From: Aquilaria yunnanensis
Lineage: Eukaryota; Streptophyta; Magnoliopsida; Malvales; Thymelaeaceae
Direction of reading: 5' to 3'
Assembly (NCBI GenBank): GCA_039654915.1
Contig: CM077599.1
Span: 73,314,001-73,378,000, forward strand
DNA: 64,000 nucleotides
In this document: one piece after another, positions 33,836 to 45,255 of the stretch
Layout: every line of letters starts with the position of its first letter
How positions within the stretch are numbered: position 1 is the first letter of the stretch
Program-made: the position numbers and the translations under genes
The notes under the pieces: model-generated
What the model was told of the DNA's origin: nothing
Database searches by the model: none
The model's input: only the letters and a program-made list of their open reading frames with translations

Positions 33836-34285
33836 GGTGGGACTTCTTTGGGTCTGCTTGGAATTTCTCTTCTTTCTCTTTTCTCTGTAATCTATCTGTT
33901 ATATTATGACAAGTTTTATATTATTGTAGTTGCTAGTCTATTTGCCCTGAATTATTTCGTAATAAATTTGTTTTCTGCCGTTGAAAACCGACGAGACGTA
34001 GTCCATTGAGATCCGACAGCCATTGAAAAGTGACTAGTGCTAAGCTCACTTGTCTGCAAGTACGACAAAAAAAAGAAATAAAAGAAAACTCATCTAATTG
34101 GACCAAAAGCAGCAACCTTATTTGAAGACCAATTGGCTGTCTTTGGCCGACTTGCAAATTAAAAGATTTATTGTGATTATTAAAGCCAAGTTAAACTTTA
34201 TTAATTGATTTAATAAAATTATGAGATTCTTCTTTGATTTATATTATTGTTTTATCTCTTACTATGATAAACCCATAAAACTATA
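33836..34285 (-). promoter_or_regulatory. Upstream region of UGT1
   Basis: The first ~180 bp (to about 34010) resemble the upstream region of UGT2 at 62566-62730 (TTGCTTGGAATT/TTGCTTGTGATC, GTTTTATATTATTGTAGTTG, TTGAAAACCGACGAGA). No TATA box can be chosen with confidence. Confidence 0.4.
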
Positions 34286-34524
34286 CTCCCTCCGTTTCAT
34301 ATTAGTTGGCCCTTTTGCCTTTTTTGACTAAAATTTGACTTAAATATATTTATATTAATATGAATTCAAAAAAATTCTAAAAAATGATATTTAAAAACTA
34401 GAATCTTTAAAGTTTCATTTTCATGTAAAAAGTTCATATTTTTACGATAAATTTTATGAGAAATAAAATCATAGATTAATTACTGTGAATAGTAAAGAGG
34501 ACAGCTTTTGTGAAACAGAGGGAG
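34286..34524. mobile_element. Stowaway-type MITE
   Basis: The 239-bp AT-rich element has terminal inverted repeats CTCCCTCCGTTTC and GAAACAGAGGGAG, flanked by TA on both sides. This is the Tc1/mariner-related Stowaway signature. It carries no coding frame. Confidence 0.9.
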
Positions 34525-34526
34525 TA

Positions 34527-37085
34527 TTATATATGAATTGATAGATGATGGAGATCATGCCACATGGAACTTGATTTATCTTTGTAGTTCCAAAAAGGTG
34601 TTCATAATCTATAAGCATATACATGAGTTAGTTACTCATAAAGGATTGCATATATAATATTACTATATGAGATAGAGTGATTTGTCTTAATCACTGGAAT
34701 AATGATTCCTAATGTGTATGTGAATATTTATGGTGATAAATTATTGAACAGGACCAAATCAATTACTCTTAGACCTGTAACTGTTGAAAAATAGTAAATA
34801 TTATTTATTTCGTAGACTTAAGAATAATATGAATTTAAATGTATGCATTATGTGATTTTAATATGTCAACCAATGATGTCTAATATAGGATATACTTGAA
34901 CATATTAGATTACATAAATATTAACATGTTAAGCTCATAATTATTCAAAATGAAATTCACTACTCTTAAAGTAAATAGTGAATATTGTGGAGTATGTCTC
35001 TTGGTTTTTTGAATTAAGAAATCCACATGGTCGATTTAGAAATATATTATTTTCAGAAATATTATTTTCTATATAAAATTATATATAGATAGTATATATA
35101 AATTTTATAAATTTTTTTCTAAATTGTTTAAAGTCCGAATAAACTTTGAAGGGACGTGCACATATTTAATTCCGTATTAACAATGCCACGATTTGAATGT
35201 GGTTGATCTAGTTCGGATTATGTGTAACAATATTGGACGGTGAACGAAATAGAATAAAACATATGGCTACTTGTGAATCATCTACTGTGAACGGAATAGA
35301 ATAAAACATATTAGTACTTGTGAATCATCTTTGAACTCCTGAAAGATTTTGCAAGGTCGTATAAAATGTTGTACCGACTTGTAAACAATAAATTAGTTAG
35401 GAACTAATTTGACAGGATTAAAATATCTCAAAGGGTCCCACATCATATTCTGATCTCTTCCCGAGTTTGCCTATAAAAAAAGTTATTATGCATTGATAAC
35501 AATAATACAAGAGACATACGTGAAATTATAGTGCAATTGGTAGAAAGGGAATTCAAGCATGTAAAACTTAAAGAATTTTGTACTTATGGAATTTTGAAAA
35601 CAATGTACCCGTATGATTATTTCTACAATCTGATCCTGGTACATGCTAATTTAATAGCGTGAAGTGGGTTTGGATTCCCAACACAAATTGTTTAAGCAAA
35701 ATGTTGAAATTAATTTTTTTGGTGTTGAGTTTGGTTGTACCTTCCCAGCAGCTTCTTTCGTTTTCTAGGTGCTTAATTTAAATATTTTCTTTCCAGTCAT
35801 CTTCCACACAAGTCTCTTAATAAGTTACTATATCGACGTCGACTTATTCGTCCTTTGTCAATTTGTATTTTAGTTTTATTTGCTTTGGCCGATCACAACT
35901 TATTATATGTTTTAGAGTGACTTTAATACTATTATTTTTCACCTAATGAACCATCTTGATCAATTTAGTATAGAGCAATTCGCTTTCTGCACAACTGACC
36001 CTTCCGCTCAATATGCATTTTATTAGGGTTTTTCACAATTTCCACCTCAATTTTGGTTGTTATATACTTACACCTGAGGTTTAGAATGTACATTTATATC
36101 CATACTTTTTTAATGTTATCAATCAGTTTTTAGTCAAAATAACTGATGTTTACAATTTTACCTCTGAAATTTGGAAATCTATATTTTCATCATTCGTTTA
36201 TATTTTTTTTTCACTATCCAATAGTAATATCTAAAATCTTAATTTAAACTATTCGATAACTATCTTTCAATAAACAGTTATTTATTTGACAATTTTTTTA
36301 ATCTATATAATATTTTTCACAGTTAGTAAAAATTTTAAATTATCATTTTTTTCTCTCAATAAATATAAAATAATATTTTAAATGTTAATTAATTACTAAA
36401 AAGTATCAAATAGTTTGAATTAAAATTTTAGAAGTCATTACTAGATAGTGAGAAAAATGTAAGAGGAAAAATGTATATTTTAAAACCTTCGGGTATAACT
36501 ATGATATTAGCCAAGGTTCAAGAATGTTGACTGTAACTTTAACTAATAGCTGACCAAGGACATTTAAGAAGCAAGAAGTAAATGTATGCTTCCTGAAAGA
36601 TAAGTGTAATATCAACTAAAGTTGTATGAGGCAACTGTAACAACCCTTTTATTATGGCAAATAAAGTGCCATCTTAGCCATTGAAATTTAAGTTTATGCC
36701 CAATTGGCCCCTAAACATATTTGTTTGTTATCCTACTGCTAACCTAAAAACTTCTCCAGATGTGCCCCACAAATCTTCGTGATTGACTGAGAGTTAAGTT
36801 ATATTTGAGTGATTCAAACTACACTTTTTCAAGTTACATATTAGCATAATGGTTGTATTGCTTGCCGCCTTGGAACCAACTTTGTAGTTGAAGACTAAGA
36901 GAGCAATACAAACATATATCAGAATTTTCTTTTTAGTCTTAGATAGTTGTTATTTTAAAAATCATTTTGCAAATTCGATTAAGGAAAAATCAAAAATATA
37001 TCACCAATGTTTCAAGTTGGGTTCAAGTCTTTTAGTATTGTTTTTCCCCCTAATTCCCACTAATGTTTTAAAAATTTTCATGTTG
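34527..37085. other. AT-rich intergenic region between UGT1 and the CRP/LOG element
   Basis: No gene seen. A ~150-bp stretch near 35720-35890 (TTGTACCTTCCCAGCAGCTTC, TCGACGTCGACTTATTCGTCC) resembles 62930-63080, upstream of UGT2, so the duplication that made the two UGTs included this far upstream DNA. A short duplication (GAACGGAATAGAATAAAACATA-like) is near 35241-35310. Confidence 0.5.
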
Positions 37086-37090
37086 CCATT
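37086..37090. repeat. Target-site duplication CCATT, left
   Basis: CCATT directly precedes the LTR at 37091 and recurs at 54762-54766 directly after the other LTR. Confidence 0.95.
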
Positions 37091-40000
37091 TGTGGCAACG
37101 TGCGGGTCTTTTTCGGGAGTCGCCACCAATCGGTTTTCACTCAGGTCGATTGGTCACCTTAAAATATGGTCTGCGAGAGTTCGGAGGTTCGGGAGTACGG
37201 TTACGTTAAAACAACTTTGTTAAAACGCCCAAAAATTGGCACCTTAGTTGATTTTAATTTTGTTTCGCTTTGCTTTTAAATAAATTTCAGTTAATTTTCA
37301 ATCTAGAATTTTTAACTGAATTAATTGGATGTAGATTTTTGGTAATTAATTTGTATAGAATTTTATACTTCCGAACCATGGACTCTGCCGAGTCATTTGG
37401 ACACGGAATTTGGTGAAATTTAAACAATTTAATCCATATTGTAAATATGGATTTTTTATTTTAATGGAAGTAATTGTTATTTTAATTACTATTTTTGTAA
37501 GTCTTTTAAAATTTTAGGTTTTTTGTTAATGATCTTTAAAAGATCTTTCTTATTTCTTTTTATATTTTATTATTCTTTTCCTTCTTTCTTTATCTTTCTT
37601 TTCTTTTTCTTATCTTTCTTTTCTTTTTGATTTTTATCTTTCCTTGTTTAATGAAGGATATTTATTATTTAAATAATTACTCAATTTATAAAAGAATTAA
37701 AAAGTAATTAATTTTTTTATAAGAAAGTTAATTAATTAATCTTGAGATTTATTTTATGTTTATTAAAAAAAGAAATAAATTAATTAAGAAAGATTTATAT
37801 TTTATGTTATGTTTGTTCTTTTTATTTAATAAAAGATAAACAAAAAAATTATTAAATCAAGATCTTATTTATTCAGTAAAGAAACCAAAAATTATATTTA
37901 TATTTTAAAATAATAAAAGTCTTAATATTTTATTTTGTTTTATTTTGTTTTGATAAAAGATTAACCAAAAGTAATTGTTTAATTAAGAAAATCAAAAATT
38001 TATATGTATATTTTAAACAAAAGAAGAAAAGTTTTGATATTTATTTAATTTGTTTTGGAATAAAAGATTATTTAACCAAAAATTTATATGTATTTTAAAA
38101 CAAAAGTTTTGATATTTATATTTTTCTGTATATTCTTTTTTGTTTAATGAAAGATTTTTTTTAATTTTAATTTATATCTCTGAAAATATATAAGTCTAAA
38201 ATATCTAAGAGAAAATTTAAATTTTTATTATTTATTTTTTATTATTTTTGAAATCATTTGACTAAGATTTTTATAAAGGAAACAAAAATTTATATCTTTT
38301 CATTATTTTAAAAAGAAATAAGTAAAAATATTACTGAATAAAATATTAGCCCAAAATTTTTATTCTTTTTATTCTTTTTATTAATAAATAAAAAAAAACT
38401 AAAAAGTTATATTTTATTATTTTAATAAATAATTAATATATTAGTCCAAAGTTTTTTATTTTTAATAAAGAAAAATTTATTTATATATTTAAAAGTATTT
38501 CCAAGCCATGGATCCTGGCGGATCATTTGGTCATGGAGTTTTAATTTTTATTAAATTTTAATTATTTAATTAATTATTAATTCTAATTATAATTTTATTG
38601 GATTTTTCTTGAATTTTAAATTTTAAAGATCATTATTTTAAAGATATGTTTAAAAAAATTGATTTGTATAATTTTTTAATCATATTTGTTTATTAATCGA
38701 AAAGAATAAAAAGTTAACTTTTTGATATCTTTAAAGAAATAATAAAAACATGTATTCCAAAATATCAAAAGATAATTGGCTTTTAAATTTTTATTAGCCT
38801 TAATAATTAATTACAAAAGAATCTTCTTTTAGTTTTCATTCATTTATTTATTATTTATGGGTAAAGGTGAATTAAATAAAATAAATTATATAAAGGAAAA
38901 TTAATAATAAAGTGGGGCTTTTTGGCCATCCACTTTAAAAATAATAATAATAAAGGTTAGCAAAGTTAATTAAATTAATTATTAACAACAATAATAAAAA
39001 GTTAGTCAAGTTAATTAAATTAATTAATTAACAACAATAATAAAAAGTTAGCCAAGTTAATTAAATTAATTAATTAACAACAATAATAAAAAGTTAGACA
39101 AGTTAATTAAATTAATTAATTAACAACAATAATAAAAATTAGCAAAGTTAGTAAAGTTAGATGTTAATAACAATAAAAATAAAAGTTAGTAAGTTAGTTG
39201 AGGTAACAATAATAAGGTTAGTAGGTTAGTCATAATAACAATAATAATAAGGTTAGTCATAATAATAATAAGGTTAGTAAGTTAGTTATAATAATAAATA
39301 ATAATAAGGTTAGTCATAATAATAATAAGGTTAGTAAGTTAGTTATAATAATAACAATAAAAAGAAGGGTTAGTAATAATAACAATAATAAACAAATAAA
39401 TAAACAAGTAAAAATTAAAAGGGTTAGGAATCAATTCTGCAAGAACAAAATAAAAAGTCAGTGACTAAAGTGAAAGAAATTGAAAAGATGATAGGTGAAA
39501 CAAGGGTTTACCCTTAGAAATCAATTTTGAATTTCTGGGAACGAAAGAAACAGACGCGCGCGCAGGGGGGGAAGGAGGGGCAGCTGGCGGCGGGGCGGCA
39601 GTGCGGCCAGGGGCAGGTGGGGACGGCGCGACGGCAGCGTGGGGGAGCGATGGGCGGCGGCGGGACGGCGTGGAGCGACGGGCAGCGAAGGAGAAGGAAG
39701 AAACAGAAAAAAAAAACGGAGGAAGAAGATGGTCTATACGTCAGAAGAGAAACTTTTGGGATTTTCTGGGAAAAGGAAAGAGGGCCAGGGACTAAGTCTG
39801 TAATTTTTAGTTTTTCTAAAACGGAGCTCTAAGCTTTCTTTCTATTTTTTTCTGTGTTCAGAACTGAATTTGGGGGGGTATTTATAGAAGGAGCTTAGCT
39901 GAACTGTAGACGGATAAATTAATAAAAAATATCAAACTTATCTTTTAAATTGGTAAAATGACAGTTTCAGTCCTTTACGTTACTCCAGCTCTGGATAAGC

Positions 40001-40396
40001 TCAGAAGCTTCTGATTTTGACAATTTTAACGTTTTCTGTCAATTTGGGCCAGAAACGTCCGTTTAGGCCCAAAATTGACGCGAAAAATTACCCAAAGCTC
40101 CTGAAACTTTCAGAATTTGTCAATTTTGTCCGAAACTTCTCAATTTTGTCATTTTTACCTCAAACTTTTAATTTTTTTGTCATTTTTTCCTGAAATTTTA
40201 TTTTTATTTCAAACACATACATATTCGCACATATATTATTTTAAATCAAATCTTCTCAAAATAAAAATATATTTTAAACTAATTCACATAATTAAAATTT
40301 TTTAGCAATAATAATAATAATAATGATAATTTTTTTAATTAGTTTTTTTTTTAAAAATTTTTTAAAAAAAAACCCGGACGAAATTGGGTGTCAACA
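37091..40396 (-). repeat. 3' LTR of copy 2
   Basis: The LTR is 3306 bp; in element direction it begins TGTTGACACCCAATTTCG and ends GTTGCCACA. A TATA box (plus strand TATTTATA, 39879-39886) marks the likely promoter. Just downstream of it lies a strikingly GC-rich patch (39541-39690, GCGGCGGGGCGGC) in an otherwise AT-rich LTR. Imperfect tandem repeats of TTAATTAAATTAATTAATTA with AACAACAATAATAAAAAGTT fill 38940-39140. Confidence 0.95.
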
Positions 40397-40410
40397 GCTG
40401 CCCCCCTTTG
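40397..40410 (-). other. Polypurine tract
   Basis: On the minus strand AAAGGGGGGCAGC stands directly before the 3' LTR, the usual place for second-strand priming. Confidence 0.8.
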
Positions 40411-40496
40411 CATGCTTCATGGGACATGATGTATGCAAAGTAGTTACCAAATTTCGTCCGTCTTAGCTAGCCATTGAGAACCTTCTCGCCGCCTAA

Positions 40497-41907
40497 ACTA
40501 TGTGGTTAAGGAAAATTTTTTTAGAGCCTCTGCGATAAGAACTCTCCTATCGTTGAAGGGAAAATTTGATAATTTTGAGGTTAAGGGTCCTACCTTAGAA
40601 CCTCGACAATAGGAACTCTCCTATCGTTTGAAGTAAAATTGATGATTTTGAGGTTAAGGGTCCTACCTTAGAACCTCGACGATAGGAACTCTCCTATCGT
40701 TTGAAGGAAAATTGTTTGAATGAGGTTAAGGGTCCTACCTTAGAACCTCGACGATAGGAACTCTCCTATCGTTTGAAGTAAAATTGATTGTTTTGAGGTT
40801 AAGGGTCCTACCTTAGAACCTCGACGATAGGAACTCTCCTATCGTTTGAAGGAAAATTGATGATTTTGAGGTTAAGGGTCCTACCTTAGAACCTCGACAA
40901 TAGGAACTCTCCTATCGTTTGAAGGAAAATTGATGATTTTGAGGTTAAGGGCCCTACCTTAGAACCTCGACGATAGGAACTCTCCTATCGTTTGAAGGAA
41001 AATTGTTTGAATGAGGTTAAGGGTCCTACCTTAGAACCTCGACGATAGGAACTTTCCTATCGTTTGAAGGAAAATTGATGATTTTGAGGTTAAGGGTCCT
41101 ACCTTAGAACCTCGACGATAGGAACTCTCCTATCGTTTGAAGTAAAATTGATTGAATGAGGTTAAGGGTCCTACCTTAGAACCTCGACGATAGGAACTCT
41201 CCTATCGTTTGAAGGAAAATTGATGATTTTGAGGTTAAGGGCCCTACCTTAGAACCTCGACGATAGGAACTCTCCTATCGTTTGAAGGAAAATTGATGAT
41301 TTTGAGGTTAAGGGTCCTACCTTAGAACCTCGACGATAGGAACTCTCCTATCGTTTGAAGGAAAATTGATTGTTTTGAGGTTAAGGGTCCTACCTTAGAA
41401 CCTCGACGATAGGAACTCTCCTATCGTTTGAAGGAAAATTGATGATTGAGGTTAAGGGTCCCACCTTAGAACCTCGACGATAGGAACTCTCCTATCGTTT
41501 GAAGGAAAATTGATGATTTTGAGGTTAAGGGTCCTACCTTAGAACCTCGACGACAGGAACTCTCCTATCGTTTGAAGGAAAATTGATGATTTTGAGGTTA
41601 AGGGTCCTACCTTAGAACCTCGACGATAGGAACTCTCCTATCGTTTGAAGGAAAATTGATGATTTTGAGGTTAAGGGTCCTACCTTAGAACCTCGACGAT
41701 AGGAACTCTCCTATCGTTTGAAGGAAAATTGATGATTTTGAGGTTAAGGGTCCTACCTTAGAACCTCGACAATAGGAACTCTCCTATCGTTTGAAGGAAA
41801 ATTGATGATTTTGAGGTTAAGGGCCCTACCTTAGAACCTCGACGATAGGAACTCTCCTATCGTTTGAAGGAAAATTGATGGAATGAGGTTAAGGAAATCT
41901 CCTTGAA
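40497..41907 (-). repeat. Hairpin-forming tandem repeat array (about 19 units of 70-75 bp)
   Basis: Each unit contains CGATAGGAACTCTCCTATCG, a perfect 8-bp inverted repeat around ACTC, and a second palindromic block, GAGGTTAAGGG...TTAGAACCTC. Spacers vary among ATTGATGATTTT, ATTGTTTGAAT and ATTGATTGTTTT types in mixed order, so units were amplified in blocks. It lies between the LOG-type gene and the polypurine tract. Variable tandem repeats in this position are known for Tat/Ogre-type elements and can seed satellite DNA. Copy 1 has no array. Confidence 0.95.
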
Positions 41908-42428
41908 CCTCGAGCGAAATTTATATGAAAGCAATTAGAATTGGAATAATTTTCTTCGAAAGTGTGAATTTGCATAATAGGCGAGTGCGAAATTTTAGAC
42001 TTCGATAAAATGAGTGAATCTTGATGATGACAATATCGCTAACAAATTATGTAAAGGGAACGGATGTTTGGAATCAATATCCAAGGTTCATCTAATATTT
42101 TCTTTAGTAAATATAGATTCGCTTGAGAGATATGTCATCCAAATAAGGTTGAAGCTTAACTATCCTAAAATGTTATGCCTAATAGACCTAATAGGATGCG
42201 TCTCAAGAGCAATAAAAATTACTCTTTACTCAGCCATTCCAACCTAAAGGCATTGTCCTATGGTTTTAATATCAGCATGGACGAGACTATCTTATAAGAT
42301 AAAAAGAAATTCCCTGAAAGAAAAACTAAAACACGAAAGAAAATGCTGATAATAAAACTAAAGGACAAGCAAAACGGATCGGATCACTTCTTCTTCCACA
42401 ATATTTCAACAGGGTTAGTAGAGGACTA
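41908..42428 (-). other. 3' non-coding region after the LOG-type gene, copy 2
   Basis: No gene on the element strand. It matches 4879-5411 in reverse complement. Confidence 0.55.
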
Positions 42429-43058
42429 TTATGGGATCGAACTGTTCGGGAAAGACTGTCGCGTCCAGTCTATCTGAATCATTGCTGGATCTGGTTCAGG
42501 AACAAAAGCTTGTATTTTATCTAGCAATTCTTCAGCAGTTGTTGCGGATATTATGATTCGCCGTGCCACTCTTGATATAAAATTCTTCTGCATAGCATAA
42601 TCCATAAAAGCTATCAGACCTGTAAAGAAATTGTTAACATTTAAAAGCCCAATGGGTTTCTTATGCAAATTAAGTTGGGCCATGGAAGCAATTTGAAAGA
42701 CTTCTCCTAATGTACCAAAACCACCTGGTAGAGCGATAAAAGCATCAGCATTTAAAAGCATTTGTAACACACGCTCTTGTAAATTTTTAACCACTAATTC
42801 TTCTCCAATCGTGCCCCCAGAAATAAATTTCAGAGGTCCAGGGATAATGCCCAGAACTTGACTTCCTCCTAGAGATGCTGCTGATGCTACACCTCCCATT
42901 AATCCGACACTACCTCCTCCATAAACTAAATGTATTTTTCGCTCAGCTAATACTCTACCCAAATGGTTGGCTGCTTTTAAATACTCTTCATCTTTTCCAG
43001 GAAAAGCCCCAGAAAATACACAAATACTTCGGGATTTACGAGTTGGGGTTTTCTCCAT
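42429..43058 (-). CDS. LOG-type cytokinin riboside 5'-monophosphate phosphoribohydrolase-like, copy 2
   Basis: The 209-residue frame from ATG at 43058 is almost identical to copy 1 (I see S for F in the ICVF.GAFPG segment and A for T in the ASA.SLGG segment). LVYGGGSVGLMG and PGGFGTLGE are intact, as is the downstream KPIGLLNV block typical of LOG proteins. In plant LOGs an Arg-Lys pair precedes the PGG motif; here Arg is kept and Lys is Val, which might change activity. There are no introns. TATAAATA lies on the minus strand at 43091-43098, about 30-40 bp from the start, so the leader must be very short, or transcription starts elsewhere. An upstream Met at 43118 would add 20 residues not found in the family. 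Confidence 0.82.
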   Translation of the reverse strand: MEKTPTRKSRSICVFSGAFPGKDEEYLKAANHLGRVLAERKIHLVYGGGSVGLMGGVASAASLGGSQVLGIIPGPLKFISGGTIGEELVVKNLQERVLQMLLNADAFIALPGGFGTLGEVFQIASMAQLNLHKKPIGLLNVNNFFTGLIAFMDYAMQKNFISRVARRIIISATTAEELLDKIQAFVPEPDPAMIQIDWTRQSFPNSSIP

Positions 43059-43090
43059 TCCTATCCTTACCCTTGTGAGAAAAGAGGATA

Positions 43091-43098
43091 TATTTATA
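43091..43098 (-). promoter_or_regulatory. TATA box of the LOG-type gene, copy 2
   Basis: The minus strand reads CTCTATAAATATATCC. Copy 1 has CTCTGTAAATATATCC at the same place. Confidence 0.6.
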
Positions 43099-43139
43099 GA
43101 GATGAAGAGATAAGGCAATAATTTTATTTTTCAAGAATG

Positions 43140-43610
43140 GATACATTATTGCCAGCTATTCATAGTAGTCACGGGTATGACTCTGGTCAGGTATGGGTAC
43201 ACTATCGTTAAAAGAGGAGGAAAATTTTCAAAATAGCTGCTAGCATGTACAGTAGTCGCGACTGTAGCTTATGTCAGGAGTAGGTACATGATTGTCGGAT
43301 GAGAAGGAAAATTTCAAAAGTGGTAGGTATATACAGTAGTCATAATTATAGCTCATGTCAGGAGTGGGTACATTATGGGAGGAAAATTTCAAAAGCGTCA
43401 GCTAGCATGTACAGTATCGTGACTATGGCTTATGTCAAGAGTGGATACATTATTGCTGAAAGAGGAGGAAAATTTCAAAAGCGACAGCTAGCACGTACAG
43501 TAATCGTGACTTTGGTTCATGTCAGGAGTGGATACATTATTACCAAAAGGGGAGGAAAATTTCAAAAGCGACAGCTAGCACGTACAGTAATCGTGACCTT
43601 GTTCCGTCTT
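43140..43610 (-). repeat. Promoter-like tandem repeats ahead of the LOG-type gene, copy 2
   Basis: These are the same six imperfect units as at 3700-4160, in reverse complement (GGAGGAAAATTTCAAAAGCG, GCACGTACAGTAATCGTGAC on the plus strand). The pattern is well kept between copies although single units differ in length. Confidence 0.65.
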
Positions 43611-43647
43611 CTACTGGCTTTGCGTCCAGTAACGGCTTCAATGCTTT

Positions 43648-44211
43648 CTATGAATCAGTGATTTGCATCTCATCTAGCTTTTTCACAAACTGGCAAACAG
43701 GGTCGTTTAGGGTCAGATTCCCAAGACTGTAACGTTCTCGTTCTTTTTGGAGAATTATCCATAATCCAACAACCTCAAATTGCACTATTCCGCAAGAATG
43801 TGCTTCAAGAACCTCTCGGATATCTTCCAGAGATTCCTTACGCAAGCCATTCTTGATGAATTTTATTCTATCATTACGATTTCTGGTGATCACTCCTGGA
43901 GAACGACATTTATTGCCGCAAATCCACCATCCACAATTGTGACAGACGCCTAGCCTCTTTGCTCTTCTCTTTTTGGCATAAACGCTTTTACCAAAGCCGG
44001 GCATACGGGGAAAGAATACATCTGGAACTTCACCAGCCGAACGAACTTTAGCTTCGATTAGCCACCGCACATTATCAGGAATGCCTTTGTGCATAAATAG
44101 TCGGAATCGTTCACATCTAGCTTGATAAACCTTTTTAAGAACATTTATTGGGAAAGAAGGGAAATATTTTCGTAGAGCGGAAAGAGAAGGCTCCATTGAT
44201 GAATGAGGCAT
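43648..44211 (-). CDS. CRP-D': cysteine-rich zinc-finger protein, carlavirus NABP-like, copy 2
   Basis: The open frame is 187 residues, with the MPHSS extension before the second Met. The basic block is YAKKRRAKR, and the cysteines follow C-x2-C-x4-C-x3-C (CHNCGWWICGNKC). The C-terminal LNDPVC block is present. It is the partner of the interrupted gene at 3097-3660 and has no internal stop. A TATA box lies on the minus strand at 44305-44311. It is the last CRP before the LOG-type gene in element direction. Confidence 0.75.
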   Translation of the reverse strand: MPHSSMEPSLSALRKYFPSFPINVLKKVYQARCERFRLFMHKGIPDNVRWLIEAKVRSAGEVPDVFFPRMPGFGKSVYAKKRRAKRLGVCHNCGWWICGNKCRSPGVITRNRNDRIKFIKNGLRKESLEDIREVLEAHSCGIVQFEVVGLWIILQKERERYSLGNLTLNDPVCQFVKKLDEMQITDS

Positions 44212-44304
44212 TTAAGAGAAAAAGAAAGAAATTAGTGATTGTAGGAAATGGAAATAACTGAATTTGGGAGTTATGGAGTACCGTATCCAGAAGGAAGAAC
44301 ACGC

Positions 44305-44311
44305 ATTTATA
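44305..44311 (-). promoter_or_regulatory. TATA box of CRP-D'
   Basis: The minus strand reads CACTATAAATGCG, the shared context seen before the copy-1 genes; it is about 95 bp upstream of the start. Confidence 0.6.
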
Positions 44312-44460
44312 GTGATGAAAGGATAATGCGTTTATTACACTTACGGAAGTAAGTACATTATTGCCAAAAGAAAAGACAAATGACAGCTTATATGTACAGC
44401 AATCATGACTGTGGCTCTCATCTTCCACTAATTCATGTCCAGTAATGGCTTCAATGCCTT

Positions 44461-45009
44461 CTATAAGTCGGGGATTTGCTTCCCATCTAGTTTTCTTACA
44501 AACTGACAAACGGGGTCGTTTAAAATCACATTCCCAAGACTGTAACGGTTTCGTTCTTTATGGTAAGTCCTCCATAAACCGATAATTTCACCTTGCACTT
44601 TTCCACAAGAATGCGTTTCAAGAGTCTCTCGGATATCTTTCAGAGACTCCTTACGCAGGCCATTCTTAATGAATTTTCTTTTATCTTCACGATTTATGGA
44701 GATGTATCCTAAAGAGCGACATTTAGTATTACAATTCCATCGCCCACATTTATAACACACGCCTAGTCTCTTTGCTCTTCGCCTTTTGGCATAACGGCTT
44801 TTACCTAAACCTGGCATGCGGGGCATAAATGCATCTGGAACTTCACCCGCCAGACGGACCTTAGCTTCAATTATCCACTGCACATTATCGGGAATGCCTT
44901 TGCGTGTAAAAACTCTGATTCTTTCACATCTAGCAAGGTAGATCTTTTTAAGGACTTTTATTGGAAAGGAAGGAAAGTATTTTCGCAGTGCAGAAAGAGT
45001 AGAATCCAT
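44461..45009 (-). CDS. CRP-B': cysteine-rich zinc-finger protein, carlavirus NABP-like, copy 2
   Basis: The frame is 182 residues and nearly identical to the gene at 1524-2072. It has YAKRRRAKR and the CYKCGRWNCNTKC finger. The spacer to CRP-D' is about 250 bp. A TATA box stands on the minus strand at 45090-45096. Role in nucleic-acid binding inferred from the motif. Confidence 0.75.
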   Translation of the reverse strand: MDSTLSALRKYFPSFPIKVLKKIYLARCERIRVFTRKGIPDNVQWIIEAKVRLAGEVPDAFMPRMPGLGKSRYAKRRRAKRLGVCYKCGRWNCNTKCRSLGYISINREDKRKFIKNGLRKESLKDIRETLETHSCGKVQGEIIGLWRTYHKERNRYSLGNVILNDPVCQFVRKLDGKQIPDL

Positions 45010-45089
45010 TGATGAGAGAAGAATTTGAGAGAAGAGGGAAATGAATCAGTTATTGAAGGAAACTTAGATAACCGACTGGAAGAACATGC

Positions 45090-45096
45090 ATTTATA
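45090..45096 (-). promoter_or_regulatory. TATA box of CRP-B'
   Basis: The minus strand reads CGCTATAAATGCATG, about 80 bp ahead of the start codon. Confidence 0.55.
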
Positions 45097-45255
45097 GCGA
45101 TGAAATGGATAACGTGTCGATTACACTTACGGGAGCAAATACATTATTAAAAGAAAAATGGAAAATTTTAAATATGATAAATTGTATGTACAGTGATTGT
45201 GACTGTGGCTCACATCTTCCACTGGTTTTACGTCCAGTAACGGGATTAATGGCTT

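Noticed and set aside
39527..39832. 101-codon GC-rich frame in the LTR, duplicated at 53892-54197
   Set aside because: It lies antisense to the element in the GC-rich leader; low-complexity Gly/Arg content and no domain. Identity between LTRs only reflects their youth.
40497..41907. Tandem array considered as a CRISPR array
   Set aside because: The host is a plant, units are head-to-tail with short related spacers, and it sits in a retrotransposon 3' region.
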